64,000 nt of DNA from Trueperaceae bacterium (GTDB taxonomy: Bacteria; Deinococcota; Deinococci; Deinococcales; Trueperaceae): contig DASVCN010000002.1 of assembly GCA_036381595.1 (NCBI GenBank), positions 48,442 to 112,441 on the forward strand, written 5' to 3'. Of this stretch, positions 19,676 to 27,908 are shown piece after piece; position 1 is the stretch's first letter, and every line of letters begins with the position of its first letter. A program made the position numbers and the translations under genes. The notes under the pieces are model-generated. The model was not told where the DNA came from. It ran no database searches and was given only the letters and a program-made list of their open reading frames with translations.

Positions 19676-20722
19676 GTGTCGGAAGGCCAGGAAATCGCGA
19701 TCGGGCCCCTGTACCATCCGTCTGGGGGGTGCGAGTTGGGCAGGAGCGCGCTCGTGATCGTCAATCCTGCGGCGGGCAAGAGGGCGGCCGGTGAGAACCT
19801 GGCGACGCTCGAAGAGCGGCTAAGCGAAGCCGGGTACCGGTTCGAGATCCGGGAGACCACCGGTGAGGGCGACGCACTCGAGTGGGCCCGGCAGGCATCG
19901 GACGTCGACCTGGTCGTAGCCTTGGGTGGCGACGGCACGATCATGGAAGTCATGAGCGGGCTCATCGATGGCAAGCGGGGCATACCGCTAGCCCAGATCC
20001 CGGCCGGGACGGCCAATCTGCTCGCCCGGGCACTGGGCATACCCACGGATCTGGATGGCGCCATCGACGTCGCCTTGAGCGGCGTCGTCATCGAGCACGA
20101 CGTCGGCCGGGAGGAAGGCAGCGGACGCTACTTCGCCATGGTCGCCGGAGCCGGCTTCGACGCCCAGTTGATGGAAGACACGCCGCGGGCGCTCAAGAAC
20201 CGGATGGGCTTCTCTGCCTACCTGATCGCCGGACTCCGGAACCTGTTCCGCCTCAAACGGTCGTACATCCTCCTCCAGGTCGACGGAGACCATCACCACT
20301 TCCGGGCCCACACCGTGATGGCCCTGAACATCGCGATGATCGAAGGGCTCAAGCTGCCCGGTGCGGTCGAGATCGACCCTCACGACGGCAAGCTCGACAT
20401 CGCCATCGTTACGCCCGCATCCCTGTTCGGCATCCTGGAGGTCGCCCTGCGGCTCGTAAGCGGTCGACTCTCCGGCTACGAACGCCTGCGCTTCATGCAG
20501 GCACGGCAGCTGCGGATCGAAGCCAATCCGCCCCTCGACGTCGAGTTGGACGGTGAACCCCTGGGAACCACGCCGCTTACCCTGACCGCCGTCCGGAACG
20601 GGGCCCGTTTCGTGGTACCCAGGTCGTACGCGCAGAAGCGGGCCCTTGACACCTATCCTATCGGGAATCGACAGGAGTCGAAGACTAGCGGAAGGTCTCC
20701 GGCCAGGACGGGTCCGGACTAG
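19676..20722 (+). CDS. Diacylglycerol kinase family lipid kinase
   Basis: 348 aa from GTG at 19676; TTG at 19736 (LGRSALVIVNPAAGK) is an equally likely start because the family usually begins here. The catalytic-domain motifs are VVALGGDGTIMEVMSGL (nucleotide-binding GGDGT) and IPAGTANLLARALGI. The second beta-rich half includes LNIAMIEGLKLPGAVEIDP and DVELDGEPLG. Members phosphorylate diacylglycerol, sphingoid or related lipids at the membrane face. It is followed 20 bp later by the TVP38-like membrane protein gene, probably one transcript. The last 25 residues are non-conserved. Confidence 0.85.
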   Translation: MSEGQEIAIGPLYHPSGGCELGRSALVIVNPAAGKRAAGENLATLEERLSEAGYRFEIRETTGEGDALEWARQASDVDLVVALGGDGTIMEVMSGLIDGKRGIPLAQIPAGTANLLARALGIPTDLDGAIDVALSGVVIEHDVGREEGSGRYFAMVAGAGFDAQLMEDTPRALKNRMGFSAYLIAGLRNLFRLKRSYILLQVDGDHHHFRAHTVMALNIAMIEGLKLPGAVEIDPHDGKLDIAIVTPASLFGILEVALRLVSGRLSGYERLRFMQARQLRIEANPPLDVELDGEPLGTTPLTLTAVRNGARFVVPRSYAQKRALDTYPIGNRQESKTSGRSPARTGPD

Positions 20723-20742
20723 ACTGTCTTGGAAGGAGGAGG

Positions 20743-21486
20743 TTGCTGCAGCCGGACCAGGCAGGCGACGAGCGTTCCCGAGGCGCCGGGCGACTGCGGC
20801 TCCTCCGCCCGCTCGCCGTCGTCGTTTGGGTGCTCCTGTTGCTATCCTTCTGGCTGCTCCTCAGCCACCAGAGCGGGGAGCCACTGCGGTTGCTGCGGGA
20901 GGTGGCACGAAGCTTCGCCCTCTCTCGCTGGGCGCCGGCGATGCTGTTGGCGCTCTACGCCGCGAGGCCGCTCCTGCTTCTGCCCATCACCGTCCTCAAC
21001 CTCGCCTGCGGTTTCGCTCTTGGCGCATCGGCCGGTATCCCGCTGGCCCTGCTGGGTACGCTGGTTTCCGCCTCGACCGGGTACGCCATCGGCATGTCGC
21101 TGGGTACGGAGGAGCTGGCGACGAGATCGCAGGTGCGCTGGCGCTTCGTGAGGCTGTTGCGGAGCCGCAGTTTCGAGGCGGTTGCGGCAGGCGGACTGAT
21201 GTACCTCCACGCCGACCTGGTGAACCTGCCCGCCGGCATTCTGCGACTACACTTCCCCACCTTCCTGCTGGGCATAGCGGTCGGCAACTCTCTCACCCTG
21301 ACGATGGCCGTGCTGGCTGGCGCAGCGATAGAAGTGGGCGGTCTCGGCGCGGACGTATCGGTGGACCTCGCGTACATCGTCGGTGCGGCCGCTCTCTTCC
21401 TGGCGAGCCTGCTCCTCGCGCGCTCCCTGCGGGCTCGCATCGGCCCGGCGGATGGCGACGTGCGGAGCGAAGGCAACGCGGAATGA
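20743..21486 (+). CDS. TVP38/TMEM64 family (VTT domain) membrane protein
   Basis: 247 aa, TTG start directly after the strong ribosome-binding sequence AAGGAGG. The VTT (DedA-superfamily) core is LLLLPITVLNLACGFALGAS and GTLVSASTGYAIGMSLG, with five or six helices. These proteins are implicated in lipid flipping or membrane homeostasis. Adjacent to a lipid kinase, which fits a lipid-related role. Downstream is an SDR with its own leaderless promoter. Confidence 0.85.
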   Translation: MLQPDQAGDERSRGAGRLRLLRPLAVVVWVLLLLSFWLLLSHQSGEPLRLLREVARSFALSRWAPAMLLALYAARPLLLLPITVLNLACGFALGASAGIPLALLGTLVSASTGYAIGMSLGTEELATRSQVRWRFVRLLRSRSFEAVAAGGLMYLHADLVNLPAGILRLHFPTFLLGIAVGNSLTLTMAVLAGAAIEVGGLGADVSVDLAYIVGAAALFLASLLLARSLRARIGPADGDVRSEGNAE

Positions 21487-21520
21487 AACTGGCGCCAGTT
21501 TCGCCGGGCCACACCTTCCC

Positions 21521-21526
21521 TAACCT
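21521..21526 (+). promoter_or_regulatory. Leaderless -10 box for the SDR gene
   Basis: TAACCT ends 6 nt before the ATG at 21533, the same geometry as at several other genes in this window; no ribosome-binding sequence is present. Confidence 0.55.
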
Positions 21527-21532
21527 TTGGGC

Positions 21533-22342
21533 ATGGACCTCCAACTGGCGGGGAAGCTTGCGGTCGTAACCGGCGCCGATTCCGGTATCGGCTTGGCGAC
21601 CGCCCGTGTGCTAGCCGTCGAGGGGGCTCGGGTGCTCATAACCGATCTCGAGGAGGCGTCACTTGAAGCCGCTGCAGCCGACATCGAGCAGGCGGTGCCG
21701 GCCGGTCGCTTGCACGCTAGAGCTGCCGACCTGACCAGGCCCGCCGACGTCGAGCTGCTGCTAGAGGCGGCAGACGAGCTGGGCGGAGCTGCGATACTGG
21801 CCCACCTGGCCGGCGCTCGGGGAGCTGCGGGCGATTTCCTGGGGATAGATGACGACGGCTGGCGCCGCACTCTCGACATCGATCTGATGGGAGCGGTCAG
21901 GGTGTGCAGGACTTTCATCCCCGGGATGCTCGAGCGCGGTTACGGCCGGATCGTTCTCACCGCTTCGGAGAACGCCGTGCAACCGTACGGCGAGGAACCT
22001 CCTTACGACGCCGCGAAGGCGGCGGTAGTCAATCTGACCAAGTCGTTGTCGAAGGCGTACGGGAGGCGTGGAGTGCACGTCAACGTCGTTTCTCCGGCGT
22101 TCATCGAGACGCCGATGACCGACGAGATGATGGCCAAGCGGGCGCTCGAGAGCGGGGTGAGCGTCGATGACGCCGTGCGGAGCTTCCTCGCGAGCGAGCG
22201 TCGCGGAATTACCCAGAATCGCCGCGGTCGCCCGGAGGAGGTGGCCGATGTAATCGCCTTCCTCTGTTCCGACCGCGCAAGCTTCGTGGACGGCGCCAAC
22301 TGGCGAGTCGACAGCGGCTCAGTAGCGACCGCCTTCGGATGA
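21533..22342 (+). CDS. Short-chain dehydrogenase/reductase
   Basis: 269 aa, classical SDR: TGADSGIGLATARVL cofactor loop, Asp in LITDLEEASLE favouring NAD, catalytic Ser in LTASENA and YDAAK (Tyr/Lys). The C-terminal block SDRASFVDGANWRVDSGSVA is normal. Substrate is not predictable. The start is fixed by the TAACCT box 6 nt upstream. Confidence 0.92.
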   Translation: MDLQLAGKLAVVTGADSGIGLATARVLAVEGARVLITDLEEASLEAAAADIEQAVPAGRLHARAADLTRPADVELLLEAADELGGAAILAHLAGARGAAGDFLGIDDDGWRRTLDIDLMGAVRVCRTFIPGMLERGYGRIVLTASENAVQPYGEEPPYDAAKAAVVNLTKSLSKAYGRRGVHVNVVSPAFIETPMTDEMMAKRALESGVSVDDAVRSFLASERRGITQNRRGRPEEVADVIAFLCSDRASFVDGANWRVDSGSVATAFG

Positions 22343-22389
22343 CGGGCCGGGAGCTAGTGTAAGAAGCCTGTAAGCGGGCCTCGACCAGA

Positions 22390-23661
22390 ATGAGCCGTAC
22401 GGAGCGAGGACTTTCGCTCGCAACCGGATCAGACATGGACCAGGCTGTCACCCACTCTCACCTCACCGGGCACCCGGGTGCCCCCGAACGCGTAACGCAC
22501 CCTCGGGGACTGCTGGGCATCGGCGAGTCGGAATACCGAGCGGGTCGACCGAAGCGGGCGTTGGGGCCCCTGGTGGAAGCCACTCGGAGATTCGAAGCGG
22601 CGGGAGACCTCGCAGGTCAACTGGAGGCGCTGCTTCTGGCCGGCCGCGCCGCCCGTGACCTGGGCCAACTCGAAGATGCGACGAGTTACGTGGAGCGTGC
22701 GCTAGCCCTCAGCCGCGAGATATGCGACAGCAGCGCCGAGATCGAGGCGCTGAACCTGAGCGCGGGTCTGCTCAGCAGCAAAGGTGATGAGCCAGGCGCC
22801 CTGTCGCGGCTCGAGTTCGCCTTGGGGAAGGCTCGCGAGCTGGGCCTCAACGAACGGCAGGCGGAGCTGCTCAGCAACATGGGGCAGCTTGCGATGAGGG
22901 TCGGCGATCCCCAGCAGGCCATCGAGTGCCTCCGTGAGGCCCTCGCTACCGTCGAAGGCGCAGGCCGTGAGTCCCGCACCCAAGCGGCGACACTGACGAA
23001 CCTGGGGCACCTCCACCGCGACCTCGGTGAGTTGGCGACGGCCAAGGAGTACTACACGAGGGCACGCGAAGTGGGCCGGGCCATCGCTGACCAGATGGTC
23101 GAGGTCGTAGCGCTCAACAGCCTCGCGAACGTCCTGGGCCTGGAGAGCGAGTGGGCGCTCGCTCGGCAGCTCTTCCACGAGGCGTTGGCCATGGCCCGGG
23201 GCCTCGGCTTCCGGCAGTACGAGATCGACAACCTGGACGGGCTGGGTGACGCCCACTCCGCACTTGGCGAGGCGGATCGAGCGGTGAAAACCCATCTGGA
23301 GGCGTTCAAGCTCGCTCGCAACATGGGCGACTCCGCCGGTCAGCTGGATGCTCTCCTCAAGATCGGCCGGAACCTGGTTCTTTTGCGGCGCGCGAGCGAG
23401 GCGCTCACGTTCCTGACTGCGGCGTTGGAGGCGGCAACACGCGGTCAGCGGACCGTGCAGCTAGCCGCGGTGCACGAGGCGTTGAGCCAGGCTCACGAGG
23501 AGCTGGGCGACCTCACGAAAGCACTTCATCACCAGCGAGAGCTACGGGCGGCAGAGAAGTCGCTGTTCGATCAGAAGTGCCAGAGGCTCATTGCCCAGAA
23601 GGGCGCCTTCTGCGCGCTGGTGCGGGCCGGCCATGGGGCCAGGGACGGCGACGCTTCGTAG
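22390..23661 (+). CDS. Tetratricopeptide repeat protein
   Basis: 423 aa, with eight to ten TPR units of 40 residues from about residue 40 to 385 (for example LTNLGHLHRDLGELATAKEY). The last repeat, HEELGDLTKALHHQRELRAA, and the following helix EKSLFDQKCQRLIAQK resemble the linker that in related bacterial proteins leads into a GGDEF, HD-GYP or kinase output domain. Here the frame ends 28 residues later with a short, unrelated tail. It may be a truncated signalling protein or a pure scaffold. ATG 22435 is an alternative start. Confidence 0.85.
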   Translation: MSRTERGLSLATGSDMDQAVTHSHLTGHPGAPERVTHPRGLLGIGESEYRAGRPKRALGPLVEATRRFEAAGDLAGQLEALLLAGRAARDLGQLEDATSYVERALALSREICDSSAEIEALNLSAGLLSSKGDEPGALSRLEFALGKARELGLNERQAELLSNMGQLAMRVGDPQQAIECLREALATVEGAGRESRTQAATLTNLGHLHRDLGELATAKEYYTRAREVGRAIADQMVEVVALNSLANVLGLESEWALARQLFHEALAMARGLGFRQYEIDNLDGLGDAHSALGEADRAVKTHLEAFKLARNMGDSAGQLDALLKIGRNLVLLRRASEALTFLTAALEAATRGQRTVQLAAVHEALSQAHEELGDLTKALHHQRELRAAEKSLFDQKCQRLIAQKGAFCALVRAGHGARDGDAS

Positions 23662-23670
23662 CACCCCCGG

Positions 23671-24174
23671 CTACGAACGATCGACGGCGGCGGCCAACTC
23701 GGCGTAGTAGTGAAGCTTCGCTGCGAAGGTCATCCGCGCCTTGCCGCTGGGAGAGGGCAGCACGAAGTCGGCGACGCCCTCGAATATCCCCTCCGCCTGC
23801 GGTCCCCACGCTGCGTCCTTCTCGCCTGAAGCGGCCAGGTACACACCCTTGCCGGTGAAGGCCAGCACCCGTGGAGGGCATCTCCGCACCAGTTCCGTGA
23901 GCCGTCTGCCTGCCGGCCCTGAGCCTCTTGGGACGACGCTAAGGAGCCCGAGGCCGAAATCGGGGAGGCGTTCATCTTCCTTCGGCTCGAGCCGCCTGGG
24001 GGTGAGGCCCGACTGAGCCAGCAGCCGCCAGAACTGGTTGTTGCGACGGGCATGATGGTGCCGGAGCCGGATATCGGCAGGTCCCGGTTCGAAGGCGACG
24101 AAGACGATCTTCAGGTCTGGCGCCAACACGCCCCGCTCGACAGGCGTGTCGTCATCGCCGGCGGCGGAAAGCAT
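23671..24174 (-). CDS. Mug/TDG-like uracil-DNA glycosylase homologue with altered motif A
   Basis: 167 aa. It aligns along its length with E. coli Mug: VLAPDLKIVFVAFEPGPADI corresponds to LAPGLRVVFCGINPG, NNQFWRLLAQSGLT to ANRFW..., and LPSPSGKAR to LPNPSGLSR. The catalytic Asn of GINPG is replaced by Glu (FEPG), so G:U/G:T activity cannot be assumed. It converges with the TPR gene (9 bp apart). A TAGTCT box lies 8 nt before the ATG. Confidence 0.82.
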   Translation of the reverse strand: MLSAAGDDDTPVERGVLAPDLKIVFVAFEPGPADIRLRHHHARRNNQFWRLLAQSGLTPRRLEPKEDERLPDFGLGLLSVVPRGSGPAGRRLTELVRRCPPRVLAFTGKGVYLAASGEKDAAWGPQAEGIFEGVADFVLPSPSGKARMTFAAKLHYYAELAAAVDRS

Positions 24175-24372
24175 CTATGGGCAGACTACAAGCAGGGTTC
24201 GGATCAGGCGTTCGACAGGTCGGCATGGGTAGATGGCAGGCCCCGCCGTGCGGCGGGGTCGCTGCCGTTGCCTGACTTCGGCCGGTCGGTGTTCCACTCC
24301 AACTGTAGGTATAAACGCCACTTCCCGCAGGGCGTGAGGCTCCATCGACCGGCCCGAGCCTCTGGAGAATTT
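24175..24372. other. Intergenic, no gene seen
   Basis: A GC-rich inverted repeat (CCCCGCCG/CGGCGGGG, about 24241-24259) is the only structure noted. Small open frames here lack coding character. Confidence 0.4.
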
Positions 24373-24540
24373 CTACGTCAACACCCGGCACCGGCTCTGT
24401 GTCGCCCGGTACAGAAGTTCCGTCTCGATGTCGTGCGGTGCGGTTAGGCCGCTGGCGGCCAGGATCATCCTCGCCCTAACGCTTGCCAGCAGTTTCTCCT
24501 GCTCGGTCTCAATTCCGAGATCATCAGCATAGGTGGACAT
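24373..24540 (-). CDS. Small hypothetical protein
   Basis: 55 aa, ATG at 24540 (MSTYADDLGIETEQEKLLAS), predicted helical and mostly acidic, ending after QSRCRVLT. No family recognised. There is no clear ribosome-binding site, so it could be a chance frame or the remnant of a longer gene; it is listed because the composition looks protein-like. Confidence 0.3.
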   Translation of the reverse strand: MSTYADDLGIETEQEKLLASVRARMILAASGLTAPHDIETELLYRATQSRCRVLT

Positions 24541-24632
24541 GTCCTAGTGTGCCAAACGAGCATTTCAACTTGAAGGGGAGTCCTTGAAAAGCTCTACTGA
24601 GTAAACTCGTCTGGACGTCCATCGGAGAAGAG

Positions 24633-25415
24633 ATGCCCGAACTCCTTGGTTGCACCGTAACCGAAGGTCTGCTCGCCGCTTGGAAAGCGCACTTGGTACC
24701 GGAGCGGCAGCCTTTCTTCGCCAGCAAGGCGGATTCGAGCCGGTTGCCGCCGGACTGTCGGCGTCCGTTAGAACGACTGAGGAGCCTCCCCCTCAGCCAG
24801 AAGGACACTTTCGGAGTACATGAGGTTTCGAGGTCCTTGCCTGTCGCCTTCCTGCTTGACGAAACGACGTTCTCGCAGCTGAAAGGCGGGCAGGCGCAGG
24901 AGTTACTGGCCTCGAACCGAGCCGGCGGACGCGGAGCAATCTTCGTTTGGGAAGATTGGATCGGGGAGTTGGAGGACTTCGAGGTCGCCATACTTCGCGA
25001 AGCGTTTCCCGAGGACCTCTTCCTACTGTGGCCACGTGCTTTCGAGCGACTGACGGCACGCAGTCAGAAGAAATTCCTGTACCGCTTCGCAGCGCAAGAT
25101 CAGGCGGTCTGCAAGAGACGCTCGATCAGTGGGGGTCAGTGGACCAAGATCGATAAAACGCTGCCGGGGGTGCGAGCTATGGCTGGAACGTTCCTGCCGG
25201 ACAGCGGCGGGAACTGCTTCGCTACCGCTATGACAGCATTCGAACCGGAGCTCGTTGCAGAGCTGTGGGTTCAAAGGGACGCCTTCGAGACCTGGTTGGA
25301 GGAACGGCGGCCGGTCGCGGGCGCTCAGATCGAGTTGGGAACGTTGCTCGTGTGGAGGAGCGATGCCACAGTCGCCGGCGGGAATCGCGCGAATCCCCAA
25401 CCTCTGCCAAGGTGA
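24633..25415 (+). CDS. Hypothetical protein with a Cys-containing GNCF motif
   Basis: 260 aa; GGAGAAGAG precedes the ATG. No family recognised. Around residue 190 the segment PDSGGNCFATAMTAF looks like the nucleophile region of small cysteine hydrolases, and the following AELWVQRDAFETWLEER is helical. The last 20 residues (ATVAGGNRANPQPLPR) look unlike a domain end, so the C-terminus may be truncated or frameshifted near 25370. It is convergent with, and overlaps, a small minus-strand frame. Confidence 0.6.
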   Translation: MPELLGCTVTEGLLAAWKAHLVPERQPFFASKADSSRLPPDCRRPLERLRSLPLSQKDTFGVHEVSRSLPVAFLLDETTFSQLKGGQAQELLASNRAGGRGAIFVWEDWIGELEDFEVAILREAFPEDLFLLWPRAFERLTARSQKKFLYRFAAQDQAVCKRRSISGGQWTKIDKTLPGVRAMAGTFLPDSGGNCFATAMTAFEPELVAELWVQRDAFETWLEERRPVAGAQIELGTLLVWRSDATVAGGNRANPQPLPR

Positions 25416-25539
25416 AGAAGTGAACCTGCGAGGCGAAGCTTCCCGCTAGCAGCGAATCGAAATCCTGTCGCCAGAGAGCGGACTTATCCAAGTCCAGCTC
25501 CAGTACCAGCATTCGAGGATCACCGGCTGCGGCGCTCAT
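25228..25539 (-). CDS. Possible small ORF coupled to the nucleotidyltransferase gene, or decayed remnant
   Basis: 103 aa. The ATG (25539) overlaps the stop of the nucleotidyltransferase gene as ATGA, typical of real operon partners, and the first 50 residues (MLVLELDLDKSALWRQDFDS) look protein-like. The remainder is Arg/Pro-rich and antisense to 24633-25415, suggesting a frame decayed after about residue 50. Confidence 0.3.
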   Translation of the reverse strand: MSAAAGDPRMLVLELDLDKSALWRQDFDSLLAGSFASQVHFFTLAEVGDSRDSRRRLWHRSSTRATFPTRSERPRPAAVPPTRSRRRPFEPTALQRAPVRMLS

Positions 25540-26339
25540 ACCTTCGGCACTTCCCGACGAGACTTATCGCCATCCTCCCCAAGGGAATCCCGGATCTCCG
25601 CCAGCGTACCCCTCAACAACTCTAGCGCTGGCGGCAGGACGTCCGCGATCTCCTCCGGTTGCCTGACCCCGTAGAACGCCTCCAGCTTCGCGGCGACCTC
25701 CGGTGGCAGGTCAGCGCTCGCCCCCTTAAGGTGGAAGTCGACCTTAGTAGGTGTGTGCATCAGGCGCAACGCTTCCACCAGTGGGTTCAGCACATGTTCG
25801 TGATAGGCCCCCAGAGCCTCCAGGAACTTCCCGCGCGCCACCTCCTTGCGAACCCAGGTCGGATAGACGGCCAGCCGGCTCTCGAGCCTCCCCAGCCGCG
25901 CCAGGGATTCCGCCCTTAGCTCTTCTTCGTCGAGATCCCTGTAGCGTACTACCGACCCTTTGTCGAACAGCACCAGCGTTCGCTCTTCCGTGAACGTGTA
26001 CTGACGCGAGTGGGACTGAACGCAGGTGTCGACGATCAGGAACTCAGGTACTCCGCCTGGTCGGTAGAAGGCCTGGCGGACCAATGGATGCGGGTGATCG
26101 ACCTCGATGCACAGTTCAAGGGGAGCTGACTCCTCGAGATACGTTCGCACCGCTTCCAGCGCTCGATCCTCACGACCATCAGCGACGTCCACCCACAGGT
26201 CGATATCGCTGTACTCATCCACGCGTTCGTGGGGGTCGGCGCCCTCGAGCCAAGCGGCATGCACGAACTCGAGGGGTCTCAAGCAATCTGCCAGGCCGGC
26301 GATGAGATCTTCCCTGGCACTATTCGCAGTAACACTCAC
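25536..26339 (-). CDS. Nucleotidyltransferase domain protein
   Basis: 267 aa, GTG start. EGADPHERVDEYSDIDLWVDV carries the DxD metal motif of the Pol-beta-like nucleotidyltransferase fold, followed by a helical C-terminal domain, a layout shared with aminoglycoside adenylyltransferases and with many uncharacterised proteins. The substrate is unknown, so resistance should not be assumed. A -10 box TACTGT ends 6 nt before the GTG, which fixes the start and implies a leaderless message. Confidence 0.8.
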   Translation of the reverse strand: MSVTANSAREDLIAGLADCLRPLEFVHAAWLEGADPHERVDEYSDIDLWVDVADGREDRALEAVRTYLEESAPLELCIEVDHPHPLVRQAFYRPGGVPEFLIVDTCVQSHSRQYTFTEERTLVLFDKGSVVRYRDLDEEELRAESLARLGRLESRLAVYPTWVRKEVARGKFLEALGAYHEHVLNPLVEALRLMHTPTKVDFHLKGASADLPPEVAAKLEAFYGVRQPEEIADVLPPALELLRGTLAEIRDSLGEDGDKSRREVPKV

Positions 26340-26508
26340 ACGTCGACAGTAGCGATTTCCGCGCTCCTGGTCCAGCCGACTCCGGTCGCCGCCATCAGTG
26401 GACTAGCCCGGCAGGCTCTTCGTCCGCAACGACCACCCACCCGCGGCGGTGGCGACTGGCGCTTCGGGACGCCTGCGGCACGAGCTACTTCCTCAGCGGC
26501 TTGGGAGC

Positions 26509-27186
26509 TCAGCTTTGTGCCGAAATCTGCTTCCAGCGCCCTTCTGAGACGACCTCGACTCTCGAGCCGTCAACGGAGATCGCTGTTGCGTCGTCGATGG
26601 CGTAACTCGGGTTCGGCAGTTGGCTTGCCCACTTCTCGGCTGCAGCCAGTGTGTTCGAGGGCAGATCCGGATTGTCCAGGTGCGGGAAGATCGAGAAGTC
26701 AACGAGGCCGAGAGCGGTATCGTCGCCAGATTCGGATTTCCAGCCTACGAACTCGTTTCCTATACGCGGCGTCATCACCATGCTGCCTGCGCTTAGTCCC
26801 AGCCACACCGTTTCGGACAGGGCCGGCAGATGAGCGACGAGCCCTGAGCGTTGCATCCAATGGCACAGGTAGAGCGCGTCGCCACCTGACGCCAGCAGGG
26901 CGTCGGCCTCCAGCACCTTCGGCAGCCATAGAGTCTCATCGATGCTGGGAAGGGCGGTCAACTCGAGCACGCCGAGAGACTTCCAGCCCAGCGCACAAAT
27001 GGAGTCCTGGCTCTTGCCGGCGATGAACTCCCAAACCCGCTCGCCCGGCCCGACCCAGGGGTGGCCGTACATGGCCGTTGGGATGCAGAGGGCGTTGCAC
27101 TCGGGAATCGCCTTGCCGAGCAGTCCTGTCAAGGCATTACGGATGCTCGAATTGGTGACACCACCTGAGGTGAGTAGGTACTTCAT
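26509..27186 (-). CDS. pepE: Peptidase E-like (S51) aspartyl dipeptidase family protein
   Basis: 225 aa from MKYLLTSGGVTNSSIRNAL; TAGGAGCC upstream serves as ribosome-binding site. GLSAGSMVM contains the nucleophilic Ser of the S51 family in a class-I glutaminase-like fold, and LLASGGDALYLCHWM is the preceding strand-turn. Family members cleave N-terminal Asp dipeptides, or act in cyanophycin breakdown. The longer frame to 27276 is not needed. Confidence 0.82.
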   Translation of the reverse strand: MKYLLTSGGVTNSSIRNALTGLLGKAIPECNALCIPTAMYGHPWVGPGERVWEFIAGKSQDSICALGWKSLGVLELTALPSIDETLWLPKVLEADALLASGGDALYLCHWMQRSGLVAHLPALSETVWLGLSAGSMVMTPRIGNEFVGWKSESGDDTALGLVDFSIFPHLDNPDLPSNTLAAAEKWASQLPNPSYAIDDATAISVDGSRVEVVSEGRWKQISAQS

Positions 27187-27481
27187 CGTGGCTCCTAGTG
27201 GGTGCGGGTCGACGTGCGAGGAAGTATCGCATGGCCAGCCCGCGCCCTGGGCGACCGCGGTAAGCGAACCCATCACCCTCGGCCGTGCCTGACACTCCTC
27301 TACGCCGCTCTTAAGACGAAAAATGCAGCCGTATCATCGCGCCTCGGATTGAAGCCCATCTTCCGAATTGCTTAAGTGCTCCTCACGTGCGGCGGTTACG
27401 ACGTTCCCAACTATGAAAACCAGGAACATGCGAGACTAGGCTGAAACAGAGGGCAACCAAAATAAAAGGCAATGCCAGATG
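27187..27481. other. Intergenic, no gene seen
   Basis: Lower-GC, non-coding in all frames as far as I can see; it separates peptidase E from an IS remnant. Confidence 0.5.
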
Positions 27482-27737
27482 TGAATCGCCCCGTGTTTTC
27501 CGGAGGCTTGAAGGCTTGAGTCAGGCTGCTACCTGGCTCTGCTGCTGATAGTACATTTGCTCGAACTCGGCGGGTGGAATGTTGCCGATCGGCCGTTCTC
27601 CCGGAACAAGCGCACCGCCTCGACCTTGAACTCGAGATGATAGGGCGAGTTGTTACTGGCTCTCTTCTTCGGACACTATTCCTTCCTGAGCACTGTAGCT
27701 CAAGCAGTCATGTGTCCACCGAACCGGGGGAAGACCA
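27482..27737 (-). mobile_element. Internally deleted IS3-family insertion sequence remnant
   Basis: Reading the minus strand, 27675-27590 encodes the start of an OrfA-type transposase (PKKRASNNSPYHLEFKVEAV...), and 27589-27521 encodes the end of OrfB (IGNIPPAEFEQMYYQQQSQ, two more residues pairs, stop). The HTH remainder of orfA and nearly all of orfB (the DDE core) are missing and the two parts are in different frames. The outer ends, TGAATCGCCCCG at 27482 and, inverted, TGGTCTTCCCCC ending at 27737, look like imperfect IS3 terminal repeats. About 256 bp remain of a 1.2-1.5 kb element. Confidence 0.75.
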
Positions 27738-27908
27738 GAGCGGCGCCTCCCCGGGACCAACTAGAAGGAACACAAGCGACAGGACGGCACACAAACGAAG
27801 GACTTAACAACTATCGATGACTCGCCCTGGGCCTCTAATGAAGTCGCATTGTCGCGCCCTTAGTGAGCAATTTTGCCTCCCGCATTCAAGAGGGGTTGCG
27901 AGCGAGGC
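27738..27908. other. Intergenic, no gene seen
   Basis: Contains TTGTCGCGCCCT at 27849-27860, a core shared with three other intergenic sites in the island (see repeats); otherwise nothing recognised. Confidence 0.4.

Noticed and set aside
25536..26339. Aminoglycoside resistance gene
   Set aside because: Only the general nucleotidyltransferase fold and DxD motif are visible; nothing specific to aminoglycoside enzymes.
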